DNA of 64,000 bases from Duganella margarita (GCF_009857535.1 NZ_WWCS01000006.1:248001-312000), one strand, 5' to 3'. Positions 42,159 to 50,801 are shown, numbered from the stretch's first letter. Translations and numbers: made by a program. The notes: generated by a model from the sequence alone, not told the origin.

Positions 42159-42725
42159 ATGAAAAAAATCGTTGCCCTGCTGATCGCCGCTGGTTTCTCG
42201 CTGTCCGCCTTTGCCGCTGCTGATACTTTCGTCTCCGACGCTAACCACACCTTCTCCAGCTTCAGCTACAGCCACTTTGGCTTCAGCACTCAGCAAAGCC
42301 GTTTCAACAACACCACCGCCAAGGTCACGCTGGACCGCGCTGCCAAGACCGGCTCGGTAGAAGCAACGATTGACGCCAAATCGGTCGACACCGGTTCGAA
42401 ACTGTTCGACGGCCACATCCAGGGCGAGCAGTTCCTGGACACCGCCAAGTACCCAACCATCACCTACAAGTCGACCAAGGTCAACTTCAAAGGTGACGAG
42501 CCATCGACCGTGGAAGGCAACCTGACCGTCAAGGGCGTGACCAAGCCAGTGACCCTGACCATCACCAACTTCAAATGCGCTGACCACCCGATGGCCAAGA
42601 AACTGGCTTGCGGCGCTAACGCCACCGCTAAAATCAAGCGCACCGAATTCAACGCCGGCGCCTACGCACCGAACGTTGGCGACGACGTGACCCTGACCTT
42701 CGCGATCGAAGCCATCAAGGAATAA
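42159..42725 (+). CDS. YceI-family periplasmic lipid-binding protein
   Basis: 188 residues. Signal peptide with cleavage near AFA-AADTF (residue 19), then the YceI lipocalin-like barrel (DANHTFSSFSYSHFGFSTQQSRF, TVEGNLTVKGVTKPVTLTI). Family members bind polyisoprenoids and are found in the periplasm. AGGAG lies 8 bases before the ATG. Codon use is strongly biased, suggesting high expression. A terminator follows. Confidence 0.92.
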   Translation: MKKIVALLIAAGFSLSAFAAADTFVSDANHTFSSFSYSHFGFSTQQSRFNNTTAKVTLDRAAKTGSVEATIDAKSVDTGSKLFDGHIQGEQFLDTAKYPTITYKSTKVNFKGDEPSTVEGNLTVKGVTKPVTLTITNFKCADHPMAKKLACGANATAKIKRTEFNAGAYAPNVGDDVTLTFAIEAIKE

Positions 42726-42732
42726 TTGTCCG

Positions 42733-42764
42733 CAACCGGCGCAGCCTATTTGCTGCGCCGGTTG
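42733..42764 (+). terminator. Hairpin terminator after yceI
   Basis: CAACCGGCGCAGC-CTATTT-GCTGCGCCGGTTG: a perfect 13-bp stem, 7 bases after the stop, with only a weak following T-stretch. Confidence 0.75.
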
Positions 42765-42810
42765 GTTCAAAGTAGTACACTAGGCTCGTCGGACCCACCG
42801 GAGAGCCATC

Positions 42811-43125
42811 ATGTCGGACACAGCTTTAACCACAGTAAGCGTCCAAGATGCGGAAACGCGATTCTCGGAGCTACTGGCGGAATTATCAGGCGCACCGGTT
42901 GGCATTACCCAGAATGACCAACTGGCGGCCTATCTGATCTCTCGTAATGACTACGAGGCCATGTCAGAAAAAATCCAATTCCTCGAAGATCAGCTTTGGC
43001 TTGCCAAGGCAGATGTGGCTCGTGCTGAAGGCCGCGCTGCTAAAAAGCGCGTGACCGCATTCCTTCATGACTTCTCAGAAGGGGTAAATCATGAAGAAGC
43101 TGCAATTCACAAAGCAGGCTCTTGA
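42811..43125 (+). CDS. Phd/YefM-type antitoxin
   Basis: 104 residues. The N-terminal DNA-binding fold TTVSVQDAETRFSELLAEL with PVGITQNDQLAAYLISRNDYEAM is typical of YefM/Phd antitoxins, which repress their own operon and neutralise the toxin with the C-terminal half. GGAG precedes the start. It overlaps the toxin gene by 35 bp. Base composition is visibly lower in GC than the surroundings, consistent with acquisition by transfer. Confidence 0.85.
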   Translation: MSDTALTTVSVQDAETRFSELLAELSGAPVGITQNDQLAAYLISRNDYEAMSEKIQFLEDQLWLAKADVARAEGRAAKKRVTAFLHDFSEGVNHEEAAIHKAGS

Positions 43126-43363
43126 TTTCCTCGAAAAACTTGATGCGAAACAGTACCGACAGGTGGGCAAGGCTGTTTTCAAACTGCTTGCAGATTCCGA
43201 ACCGCCAGACAGTCAATTGCTGAAAGGCGCCAAGCAAGGTGAGCGCCGTGTGGATGCAGGCGAATACCGTATCATTTATATCCCAGGCGGCCAAGAGGTG
43301 GAAGTGCTCGTCATCGGAAAACGGAATGATGATGAGATCTATCGTATATGGAAAAGACAGTAG
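43091..43363 (+). CDS. RelE/ParE-superfamily toxin
   Basis: 90 residues. QFTKQALDFLEKLDAKQYRQVGKAVFKLL, LKGAKQGERRVDAGEYRIIYI and EVLVIGKRNDDEIYRIW follow the RelE fold and catalytic-strand pattern. RelE toxins cleave mRNA on the ribosome, whereas ParE toxins hit gyrase; I cannot tell which from sequence alone. Translation is coupled with the antitoxin by overlap. Confidence 0.87.
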   Translation: MKKLQFTKQALDFLEKLDAKQYRQVGKAVFKLLADSEPPDSQLLKGAKQGERRVDAGEYRIIYIPGGQEVEVLVIGKRNDDEIYRIWKRQ

Positions 43364-43375
43364 TTGCTAACTAGC

Positions 43376-43640
43376 TCACGACGGCAGGAACCAGCCGATC
43401 AGCCCATCAGCGCAACGAACAATACATTGGGTCCCGGCGCCGGTGGCTGCGATCAGCCCTGCGGTGACGGCCACCATGCCGCGCAGCGCGCCGACCACGC
43501 CCGGATGGTTGCCATATTGCGCGTACAGCGCGGCCAGAGGCCCAGCACCGCCAGCAGTCGCCAAATCCTTGCAGCGCAAGAAGGGTGAACGAGATGAACA
43601 GATCCAGCAGGGAAGTAGGGCGGGGGCGCTCGTCAGTCAT
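43376..43640 (-). pseudogene. Remnant of chromate transporter gene chrA
   Basis: The minus strand from the ATG at 43640 reads SLLDLFISFTLLALQGFG, the opening of Burkholderiales ChrA, then loses the match. Resemblance resumes in another frame from about 43579: LATAGGAGPLAALYAQYGNHPG and ALRGMVAVTAGLIAATG, a block from much further along ChrA. The piece between is missing, and the second frame ends at 43376. A large internal deletion with frameshift left a 265-bp remnant beside the toxin-antitoxin pair. Confidence 0.65.
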
Positions 43641-43775
43641 CCCGCATTATAGAACGGAACATTTTAATTGCGGAATGATAGGAGCCTGACATTGACTTTG
43701 TCCGGTGGTCGTCCATACTCGTTGAGCGCATCACCGATCGGGGCGGCAGCCTCTCCACTTTTCGCAAGGATCATG

Positions 43776-43967
43776 ATGAATGTCTCGCTCGCCCAGCAGT
43801 CCCGCCACAACGAAGAATGCAGCGCGGTAGTCAACCGCGGCATCGTGGTGCAATCCAGCTTTAATACCGTGTGTGCGATTGAATACATGAAATCGCACAA
43901 TGTCGATCCGAAGGTGATCGAACGGGTGTTGCTCCATCCGGAGCAGCGCCGGAAATCCCAGCATTGA
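43776..43967 (+). CDS. Small hypothetical protein (63 aa)
   Basis: MNVSLAQQSRHNEECSAVVN with RGIVVQSSFNTVCAIEYMKS and PKVIERVLLHPEQRRKS; soluble and partly helical. AAGGA lies 5 bases before the paired ATGs at 43773/43776. The sequence reads like a conserved small protein of this family of bacteria, but I know no function. A longer frame begins at 43668 with no ribosome binding site. Confidence 0.6.
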   Translation: MNVSLAQQSRHNEECSAVVNRGIVVQSSFNTVCAIEYMKSHNVDPKVIERVLLHPEQRRKSQH

Positions 43968-43987
43968 TATGTAATGCCGGTGTTTAG

Positions 43988-44194
43988 TTATGCACAAATC
44001 ATGTTGGCAAGAATTTTTTTGAAAAATTTTTCCATTACAATCCGTCAGATTGTAAGTAGTTGATTTTAAAGATATTTGTTTTTGCCTATTGGACGGGCAG
44101 TTTGTAGAAAACCGCGCCGTTACAGGCTGTATCCGTTGTCAATGGGGGGCTATCCACATAGTTATGCACAGCATTTGTGGATATCCGGAAAAAC
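43988..44194 (+). repeat. 207-bp DnaA-box-rich repeat, copy A
   Basis: AT-rich intergenic block from TTATGCACA to GGAAAAAC that aligns without gaps to copy B at 45240 (offset exactly 1252). By hand I count about 121 of 207 identical bases, concentrated in blocks: TTGTAAGT/TTGATTTTA, CGCCGTTACAGG and TGTGGATATC-GGAAAAAC. DnaA-box-like nonamers are at 43988 (TTATGCACA), 44150 (CTATCCACA), 44162 (TTATGCACA) and 44176 (TGTGGATAT). No gene lies in this interval (43968-44235). Confidence 0.8.
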
Positions 44195-44235
44195 GCTACT
44201 AGAATCCGGGACTTAAGCCAAACTTAAGGCAGAAC

Positions 44236-45126
44236 TCAGAGCGGAACTTTTAGGGCCTGCAGCACGCTGCCGACGATGATGGCGCCGCCGTCATCGCTGG
44301 TCACCGTCACCCGCAGGCGTACTTCCTGCCCGTCGCGCCGCCAGGTGGTGATGACGTCGGTCCATGCTTCGCCGTCTTTCAGCGCCTGCAGCGCATCGGC
44401 CAGCTGGTCTTGCGGATAGGGCGGGGCGTGCAGCAAGCGCGCCTCTGCGCCCAGCAGTTCCTCGCGGCTGTACTGGAATACGGCGCACAGCTTGTCATTG
44501 ACCGATGTGATATGGCCGCGTGCATCCAGCGTGGCGATCACCGCGTGCTGGTCGACCGCCGCCAGTAGCTTGCGCGCCGCGTCCAGCTCGAGTTGCAGCG
44601 CCTGCGTGTGGCGCTGCGCCTCTTCCAGCCCGGCATAGGCGCGCAGCGACGAGATCACCGTGGTGAAGAGCTTGCGCGTGGTCAGGTCGGTCTTGCACCA
44701 GAAATCGTTGATGTCGTAATCCAGAATGATGCTGTGTTCCAGCGCCTGGCCGGGCTGGCCGGTGCGCAGCACGATGCGCACCAGATTGTTATGCAGGGTG
44801 TCGCGGATCTGGCGCGCTACGTGCAGGCCGGCATCGCTGGTCTCCATGATGACGTCCAGCAGCACCAGCGCGATGTCCGGCGTGTTGCGCAGCACGTTGA
44901 GCGCTTCCTCGCCGCTGTAGGCGTGCAGGAAGCTCAGCCGGCGGCCCTGGAAGCAGGCATTGCTGAGCGAGAATTTGGTGACCACGTGTACATCGACATC
45001 ATCGTCCACGATCAGCACCCGCCATGGCGGCGGCGCCGGGGTGGCGTTGGCGCTGCCGCTGCGGATCTGGCTGGCCGGCGCCTCGTCTTCTATCATCCAA
45101 TCGGTATCGTCGTCGTTCTGATTCAT
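44236..45126 (-). CDS. Response regulator with receiver and PAS-type domains
   Basis: 296 residues from the ATG at 45126. The receiver at about 35-160 (WRVLIVDDDVDVHVVTKFSL, ALVLLDVIMETSDAGLHVA) continues into RTGQPGQALEHSIILDYDIND and TTRKLFTTVISSLRAY, a block characteristic of DUF3369-type regulators. A short coiled linker then leads to a PAS-like domain (about 185-290). There is no HTH, GGDEF or HD-GYP output, so it probably acts by protein contact. It is bracketed by the 207-bp repeats. Confidence 0.82.
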   Translation of the reverse strand: MNQNDDDTDWMIEDEAPASQIRSGSANATPAPPPWRVLIVDDDVDVHVVTKFSLSNACFQGRRLSFLHAYSGEEALNVLRNTPDIALVLLDVIMETSDAGLHVARQIRDTLHNNLVRIVLRTGQPGQALEHSIILDYDINDFWCKTDLTTRKLFTTVISSLRAYAGLEEAQRHTQALQLELDAARKLLAAVDQHAVIATLDARGHITSVNDKLCAVFQYSREELLGAEARLLHAPPYPQDQLADALQALKDGEAWTDVITTWRRDGQEVRLRVTVTSDDGGAIIVGSVLQALKVPL

Positions 45127-45239
45127 GCAGGTTCCCATGGTAAGTCGAACTGGCCGCACTCCAGAGTGACACTATTCCTCGCCAGCACTTTTGTCAAAGG
45201 ATTCCCGGTGCGGCGTAACAACGGTGTCTCGCTTCCCAC

Positions 45240-45446
45240 TTATGCACAGAAAACTTATTTTCAAGGCCGCTGTAATACGCCGGCCGTCCACTTTTAACAT
45301 TTTGTAAGTTATTGATTTTATTGGGAAAAAAATCTGCCTGTGGATTAGGCATTTTGTTGTACAGCCCGCCGTTACAGGGGTTCTTGGCTGTCAAGAGGCG
45401 CTTATTCACACCCTTATCCACAGTTGATGTGGATATCTGGAAAAAC
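45240..45446 (+). repeat. 207-bp DnaA-box-rich repeat, copy B
   Basis: Direct-repeat partner of copy A, same orientation and length. Nonamers are at 45240 (TTATGCACA), 45402 (TTATTCACA), 45414 (TTATCCACA, the consensus DnaA box) and 45428 (TGTGGATAT), matching copy A site for site, plus TGTGGATTA at 45339. It occupies most of the 324-bp gap between the response-regulator start and the stop of the membrane-protein gene at 45451, so it may also carry the regulator's promoter. Confidence 0.8.
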
Positions 45447-45450
45447 CACT

Positions 45451-45813
45451 TTAAATACGCTGGTTTATCCCTTTTTGCTGAGAAAATGCTTGCGCTATGT
45501 CTTCTGACAGATGGCGGCTGGTCAGGATGAGGAAAACCACCAGGGCATGCAAGGCCAGCGCAAAGGTGATGCTGACGTTGGTCTGGTCGCCGGCCAGTGC
45601 CGGGTAAGCCAGCAGCGCCAGGGCTGGCGACAGGCCGTAGCGGTCGGCCTTCAGCAGCTGTTTGGCGTCGAAACGGACCCAGCCGATGATGCCGGCGCCA
45701 AACAGTGCCCAGCCGGCGGTCTGGTAGTCCAGGTTGGCCAGCACCAGGGCGGCAAGCAGGGCAATGGCGCTGACCGGCAGCGGCAGGGCGTGGAGGCGGG
45801 CTTTGATTTGCAT
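45451..45813 (-). CDS. Small hypothetical membrane protein (120 aa)
   Basis: Three or four hydrophobic segments (about 12-28, 32-46, 62-76 and 84-98), beginning MQIKARLHALPLPVSAIALL and ending in a polar helix. I recognise no family. The ribosome binding site is weak (AGAAAG). Its stop is 5 bases from the end of repeat B, so that repeat may double as its 3' end. Confidence 0.6.
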   Translation of the reverse strand: MQIKARLHALPLPVSAIALLAALVLANLDYQTAGWALFGAGIIGWVRFDAKQLLKADRYGLSPALALLAYPALAGDQTNVSITFALALHALVVFLILTSRHLSEDIAQAFSQQKGINQRI

Positions 45814-45966
45814 GATCGTGCTTTCTAATCTGTGGAAACTTGAGTCCAGATTAACGGCTGCACGTCGATTGGTAAAATTTATTGTATCTATGTCGGCGAT
45901 AGGTTTTACTTATTCTTGAATTTTCGTCTATCATCTAAGTCTCATCAACAAACTAATTGCCCATCT

Positions 45967-48900
45967 GTGAGCCGCCGCCTTTTCCCATTGTTGCTGGTGC
46001 TGGCCCTCGTCATGCCGCGCGCGTGGGCGCTGGACAGCAAGGTCGCGCTCAGCGATTACCATCACGATATCTGGACCGGCAAGGACGGCGCGCCGGGCGA
46101 GATCGGCGCCATGGCGCAAACCGCCGATGGCTGGTTGTGGATCGGCAGCAGCAACGGCTTGTACCGTTTCGACGGTCTGAGGTTCCAGCGCTTTGAAGCC
46201 TTGCCCGGCGAGGCCATGCCGAATCGTCCGGTGACGGCGCTCAAAGCGCTGCGCAATGGCGACCTGCTGATCGGCTACATCTTCGGCGGCGTGAGCCGGC
46301 TGAGCAAAGGTCACCTCACCCATTTCCCCGCGCGCCTCGGCCCCAATCTGATCGGCGGCGTGATTAACGTCATCCAGGACGACGATGGGATGGTGTGGGC
46401 CGCCGCCAATGATGGCCTGCTGCAACTGCGGCAGGGCGTTTGGCGCGAAGTCGGCGCGGAGATGGGGCTACCGCCGGGACGCGTGTCCAACATCCTGATC
46501 GACCAATACCGACAAGTCTGGCTGGCGGCCGGTGAGCAGTTGATGGTGCAGGCGCCAGGCGCCAGGCGTTTTCGCCCCGTGCTCAGCGGCTACAAGGCGG
46601 TCAACCTGAGCGAGTCGCCGGATGGACGGCTGTGGCTGGACACGCACGAGCAACTGATCGCTGTGCCCTCACAACACACCAGGCCGCAATTGCCGCGCCC
46701 CGATAGCCTGGTATTGGGCGAAGGGCAGGAAAATGGGCTGTTTGACCGCGATGGCAATTACTGGGCGTTGAATTGTCCCGGCATCTGCCGCACCGATGGC
46801 GTCGGCCAACGGCCCGACGGCATCTACTCTCCGACCGCCAAGCCGGACAGCCGGTTGGACCAGGCGTGGCAGGTCAGCAGCCTGACCGGTAACCTGGTGT
46901 TCGAGGACCGCGACGGCAGTATCTGGATCGGCACCTCGTCGGGCGTGGAGCGTTTCCGCCATAACCGGCTGACCCCGGTGCGGCTGACCGGCGGCGAGCG
47001 CTTCTTCAGCTTTGCGCTGGACGAGGCCGGGCGGGCGCTGGTGCTGGCCAAGCCCACCAACGAACTGTGGCGGCTGGAGGCCGACGGCCGCGCCATGCTG
47101 CTGGAGCGCGGCGAACCGACGGATTACGGTTCACTGTCCAACGGCGCCGACGGTTCGCTGCTGCGCGGTGGCCCGCAGCATATCGAACGCCGCCGTGGCA
47201 ACGCGCGGGAAATCATCGCCTATCCGGAAGGGCTGCTGGAACACGGCGTGGTCGAGGCCATGCGCATCACGGATGACGGCCGCGCGCTGTGGCTGGCTGT
47301 GTCGCGGCGTGCGTTGTATCGCCGGCTCGATGGCAAATGGATGACGCAGGCGGAACTCGGCATCCCGGCCGGCATCGCGTTTGCCGCCGCGGGCGCTGCC
47401 AACGCGCCCGGCAGCATGTGGTTCGGCTATAACGATGGCCAGGTGATCCATTACGACAATGGCCGGCTGACCCGCTACGCGCCGCAGCCGGAAGGCGATG
47501 TCGGCACCATCACCTTTGTGCATGCCGGGCCGGAGGTACTCATCGGCGGCAATGCCGGCGTGGCGGTGCTCAGCGGCTCAAGCTTTCGCCGGATCAACGC
47601 CGCTGACCCGGATGTGCTGACACGGGTCTCCGGCATGGCGATCTCGGCCAACGGCGACCGCTGGTTCAACGGCAGCAAGGGCGTGGTGCTGGTGCGCGCG
47701 GCGGATTGGGCGGCAGCCATCGGCCAGCCCGGCCGCCTGCTCAAGTATGTGCTGTTCGGCGTGCTGGACGGCTATCCCGGTTTCGCCGCCATTTCCAATC
47801 GCTTGCAGAGTGCGATAAGCGACAAGGACGGGCAGCTGTGGTTTGCCGGCGTCAGCGGCATCGCCCGGATCGATAGCACGCGCAACTACGCGCCGCCGTC
47901 GCCGCCGCTGGTCAAATTGCAGACACTGGTGGCGCAAGGCCAGCGCTATCTCGATTTTACCCAGCCGCTGCAACTGGCGCCGGGCACCACCTCGTTCCGC
48001 ATCGAGTACACCGCGCTCAGCTACACGATGCCGGACAGCCTGCGCTTCCGCTACCGGCTCGAAGGCGTGGACGCCGACTGGCAGGACCCCGGCACGCGGC
48101 GCGCCATCTCCTACACCAACCTGGGGCCGGGCGAGTACCGGTTCCGCGTGATGGCGGTCGACCAGTTCGGCCAATGGAGCAAGGACGAGTCCAGCATGAC
48201 GGTGCGCATCCTGCCGACCTTTACCCAGACGCCGCTGTTCTACGCGCTGGCCGTGCTGGCCACGGCCGGCCTGCTGTACCTGCTGTATTTGTTATGGCTG
48301 CGCCAGGCCACGCTGCGCCTGGCCGCCCGCATTGCTGAGCGCGAACGCATCGCCCGCGCGCTGCATGATAGCTTCCTGCAAAGCGTGCACGGCCTGACGC
48401 TGAGCTTCCAGTCGGCGCTGGGCGGGCTGGCGGCCGATTCGCCGGCGCGCGCCAAGATCGAACGCGTGCTGCTGCTGGCGGACAAAGTGATGGAAGAAGG
48501 GCGGGACGAATTGCAGGAGCTGCGCTCCGGCGCCATGGGCGACGGCGACCTGGCGCGCGGCCTGCTGCTAGTGGGGCAAGTGCTGGCGGAAAGCCATCGC
48601 GCCGTGTTCAGCCTGCGCACGCAGGGCACGCCGCGCGCGCTGCAGGAGCTGGCGGCGTGCGAAATCTACAGCATCGGCCGCGAGGCGCTGATGAACGCGT
48701 TCCGCCACGCCGAGGCGGCGTCGATACAAGTGGAATTACATTATGGCGCCAGCCAGTTCACCCTGCAGGTGCGGGATGACGGCAAGGGCATTGCGCCGGA
48801 AATCCTGAACCACGGCAGCACCGGCCATTGGGGACTGACCGGCTTGTTCGAACGCGCGCGCCGGGTTGGCGGCCAGCTGACGCTGGACAACCGCGACGCC

Positions 48901-48990
48901 GGCGGCCTGCGCGTGCGGCTGATCGTGCCGGCCGCGCGCGCCTACGCCGGGCAGGCGCGCTGGAAGCGTTGGAGATGCTGGTTCAGCTAG
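45967..48990 (+). CDS. Two-component sensor histidine kinase with periplasmic beta-propeller
   Basis: About 1007 residues from the GTG at 45967, which gives a normal signal peptide (MSRRLFPLLLVLALVMPRAWA); a TTG at 45916 would add 17 polar residues. About 650 residues of reg_prop propeller blades (GWLWIGSSNGLYRFDG, DGSIWIGTSSGVERF) precede a Y_Y_Y domain, one span near 760 (FYALAVLATAGLLYLLYLLWL), HisKA_3 with the phospho-His in RIARALHDSFLQSVHG, and a HATPase (VRDDGKGIA, GHWGLTGLFERA). Partner regulators are probably the NarL-type proteins at 50178 or 52707. Such sensors often respond to polysaccharide-derived ligands. Confidence 0.9.
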   Translation: MSRRLFPLLLVLALVMPRAWALDSKVALSDYHHDIWTGKDGAPGEIGAMAQTADGWLWIGSSNGLYRFDGLRFQRFEALPGEAMPNRPVTALKALRNGDLLIGYIFGGVSRLSKGHLTHFPARLGPNLIGGVINVIQDDDGMVWAAANDGLLQLRQGVWREVGAEMGLPPGRVSNILIDQYRQVWLAAGEQLMVQAPGARRFRPVLSGYKAVNLSESPDGRLWLDTHEQLIAVPSQHTRPQLPRPDSLVLGEGQENGLFDRDGNYWALNCPGICRTDGVGQRPDGIYSPTAKPDSRLDQAWQVSSLTGNLVFEDRDGSIWIGTSSGVERFRHNRLTPVRLTGGERFFSFALDEAGRALVLAKPTNELWRLEADGRAMLLERGEPTDYGSLSNGADGSLLRGGPQHIERRRGNAREIIAYPEGLLEHGVVEAMRITDDGRALWLAVSRRALYRRLDGKWMTQAELGIPAGIAFAAAGAANAPGSMWFGYNDGQVIHYDNGRLTRYAPQPEGDVGTITFVHAGPEVLIGGNAGVAVLSGSSFRRINAADPDVLTRVSGMAISANGDRWFNGSKGVVLVRAADWAAAIGQPGRLLKYVLFGVLDGYPGFAAISNRLQSAISDKDGQLWFAGVSGIARIDSTRNYAPPSPPLVKLQTLVAQGQRYLDFTQPLQLAPGTTSFRIEYTALSYTMPDSLRFRYRLEGVDADWQDPGTRRAISYTNLGPGEYRFRVMAVDQFGQWSKDESSMTVRILPTFTQTPLFYALAVLATAGLLYLLYLLWLRQATLRLAARIAERERIARALHDSFLQSVHGLTLSFQSALGGLAADSPARAKIERVLLLADKVMEEGRDELQELRSGAMGDGDLARGLLLVGQVLAESHRAVFSLRTQGTPRALQELAACEIYSIGREALMNAFRHAEAASIQVELHYGASQFTLQVRDDGKGIAPEILNHGSTGHWGLTGLFERARRVGGQLTLDNRDAGGLRVRLIVPAARAYAGQARWKRWRCWFS

Positions 48991-48997
48991 ACCGGCA

Positions 48998-49369
48998 TTA
49001 CATCTGCGCCAGCAGCTTGCGCACGGCGCCGTGCGCCATCACCAGTTCCGGACCGTCGTGCAGCAGTGCGTTGTACTTGGCGCGGAATTCCTGGTCGCCT
49101 TCCTCGCACGGGCCGATCAGCATTTCCAGCGACTGGCGGAAGGCCTTGGCTTCCTCGTGCGTGACCGGTTCCGGATCGTCGAGGCGCTCGTCGATTTGCG
49201 TCATCAGGCCGGACAGCTTTTGCAGCCAGGCGAAATGCGGGTGGTTGGTGATCAGCTGCAAATGCTCCAGCGGGCTGCCGACGGCGCCGAAATACTGGGT
49301 TTCCAGGTTGATCAGTTGTTTGTGCAGGTCGCGCAGGGCGCGCGTCAGGTCATTGAGTTGTGTCTTCAT
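48998..49369 (-). CDS. Conserved hypothetical helical protein (123 aa)
   Basis: MKTQLNDLTRALRDLHKQLI at the N-terminus and an all-helical, polar sequence with HEEAKAFRQSLEMLIGPCEEG. Soluble and without a known catalytic motif. It resembles small uncharacterised Burkholderiales proteins, but I cannot name the family. It is convergent with the sensor kinase gene, 7 bp away. Confidence 0.65.
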   Translation of the reverse strand: MKTQLNDLTRALRDLHKQLINLETQYFGAVGSPLEHLQLITNHPHFAWLQKLSGLMTQIDERLDDPEPVTHEEAKAFRQSLEMLIGPCEEGDQEFRAKYNALLHDGPELVMAHGAVRKLLAQM

Positions 49370-49486
49370 GGTGCGCTTATCTTAGCAGAGGCAAGCTGCG
49401 GGCGACGCCTATATTTAGATGAGTAGTGTTCGGGGCTGTCACCGCCTAAGATGGATTTTCCCTTTACACCACATGGAAACACCATC

Positions 49487-50176
49487 ATGAGCAATCCGAA
49501 ATTAGAAGTCCTGACGCCGCAAAACAGCCAGCTGATTTTCATCGATCACCAGCCGCAAATGGCGTTTGGCGTGCAGTCGATCGACCGCCAGGTGTTGAAG
49601 AACAATACCGTGGCGCTGGCCAAGGCCGCCAAGGTGTTCAATATCCCGACCACCATCACCACCGTGGAAACCGAAGCCTTCTCCGGCCACACCTACCCGG
49701 AACTGCTGGACGTGTTCCCGGAGAAGGAAATCCTGGAGCGCTCGTCGATGAACTCGTGGGACGACCAGAAAGTGCGCGATGCACTGAAAGCCAACGGCAA
49801 GAAAAAAGTCATCGTGGCCGGCCTGTGGACCGAAGTCTGCAATACCACCTTCGCCCTGTGCGCCATGCTGGAAGGCGACTACGAAATCTACATGGTGTCC
49901 GATGCTTCCGGCGGCACCTCGAAAGAAGCGCACGACCAGGCCATGGCGCGCATGATCCAGGCCGGCGTGGTGCCGGTGACCTGGCAGCAAGTCATGCTGG
50001 AATGGCAGCGCGACTGGGCCCGCCGCGAAACCTACGATGGCGTGATGGCCATCGCCAAGGAGCACTCGGGCGCGTACGGCATGGGCGTGGACTACGCCTA
50101 CACCATGGTGCACAAGGCGCCGGAACGCACCAGCACCCAGCACAAGGTACTGGCGGCCGTGCCGGCCAACAAGTAA
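49487..50176 (+). CDS. Isochorismatase-family hydrolase (YcaC-like)
   Basis: 229 residues, cysteine-hydrolase fold. LIFIDHQPQMAFGV carries the catalytic Asp, KKKVIVAGLWTEVCNTTFALCA the Lys and Cys with the cis-peptide before it, and DASGGTSKEAHDQA the following helix. The layout matches YcaC, whose substrate is unknown. ATG at 49487 chosen from the family N-terminus. Its stop is one base from that of the NarL-type regulator on the other strand. Confidence 0.88.
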   Translation: MSNPKLEVLTPQNSQLIFIDHQPQMAFGVQSIDRQVLKNNTVALAKAAKVFNIPTTITTVETEAFSGHTYPELLDVFPEKEILERSSMNSWDDQKVRDALKANGKKKVIVAGLWTEVCNTTFALCAMLEGDYEIYMVSDASGGTSKEAHDQAMARMIQAGVVPVTWQQVMLEWQRDWARRETYDGVMAIAKEHSGAYGMGVDYAYTMVHKAPERTSTQHKVLAAVPANK

Positions 50177-50177
50177 G

Positions 50178-50801
50178 CTAGAAAACGCTAAGCAAGCCGC
50201 GCCGCGCCGCCACGGTGGCGGCTTCGGTGCGGCTGGCAACGTTGAGCTTGGCCAGAATATTATTAACGTGGAATTTGACGGTGCCGACCTCGATGTCGGC
50301 GCTGCGCGCGATCATCTTGTTGCTCTTGCCGGTGGCCAGGTGGGCCAGAATGTCCAGCTCGCGCCGCGACAACTGGCTGGTGGCCTTGCGCTCGGCCAGT
50401 TTGCTGGCCACTTCGGCTGGCAGGAATTGCTGGCCGCTGGCTACCGCGCGCAGGCAGTCGGCCAGTTGCCGCGAGTCGCCATCCTTGAGCAGATAGGCCT
50501 TGGCGCCGGCGCGCAGGCCGCGAAAGACGTCTTCGTCGCCCTGGTAAGTGGTGAGGATGACGATGCTGGCGCTGGGATCCTCGGCGCGGATCTGCTCGAT
50601 GGCTTCAACGCCGTTCAGGCGCGGCATGCTGAGGTCCATGATGACCACGTCCGGCCGGTGCTGGCGGTACAGCGCCACAGCCTCCAGGCCATCGGTGGCC
50701 TGCGCCACCAGGCGAAATTCGGGCATCGTCGCCAGCAGCGACGTCATGCCGGCCAGGATCAGCGGGTGATCGTCGGCGATCAGGATCGAGATGGGGTCCA
50801 T
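50178..50801 (-). CDS. NarL/LuxR-type response regulator
   Basis: 207 residues. Receiver with Asp10/Asp11 (LIADDHPL), phospho-acceptor Asp56 (VVIMDLSMP) and Lys in YLLKDGD; C-terminal LuxR HTH (LSRRELDILAHLATGKSNKMIA, VGTVKFHVNNILAKLNVASRTEAA). AAGGAG precedes the ATG at 50801. It overlaps the histidine kinase gene by 22 bp, its likely partner. It is a close paralogue of the regulator at 52707. Confidence 0.92.
   Translation of the reverse strand: MDPISILIADDHPLILAGMTSLLATMPEFRLVAQATDGLEAVALYRQHRPDVVIMDLSMPRLNGVEAIEQIRAEDPSASIVILTTYQGDEDVFRGLRAGAKAYLLKDGDSRQLADCLRAVASGQQFLPAEVASKLAERKATSQLSRRELDILAHLATGKSNKMIARSADIEVGTVKFHVNNILAKLNVASRTEAATVAARRGLLSVF

Noticed and set aside
43968..45450. Chromosomal or plasmid replication origin at the DnaA-box-rich repeats
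   Set aside because: No dnaA, dnaN, gyrB, rep or par gene is nearby, and the paired geometry around one gene does not resemble oriC; kept only as a repeat of unknown role.
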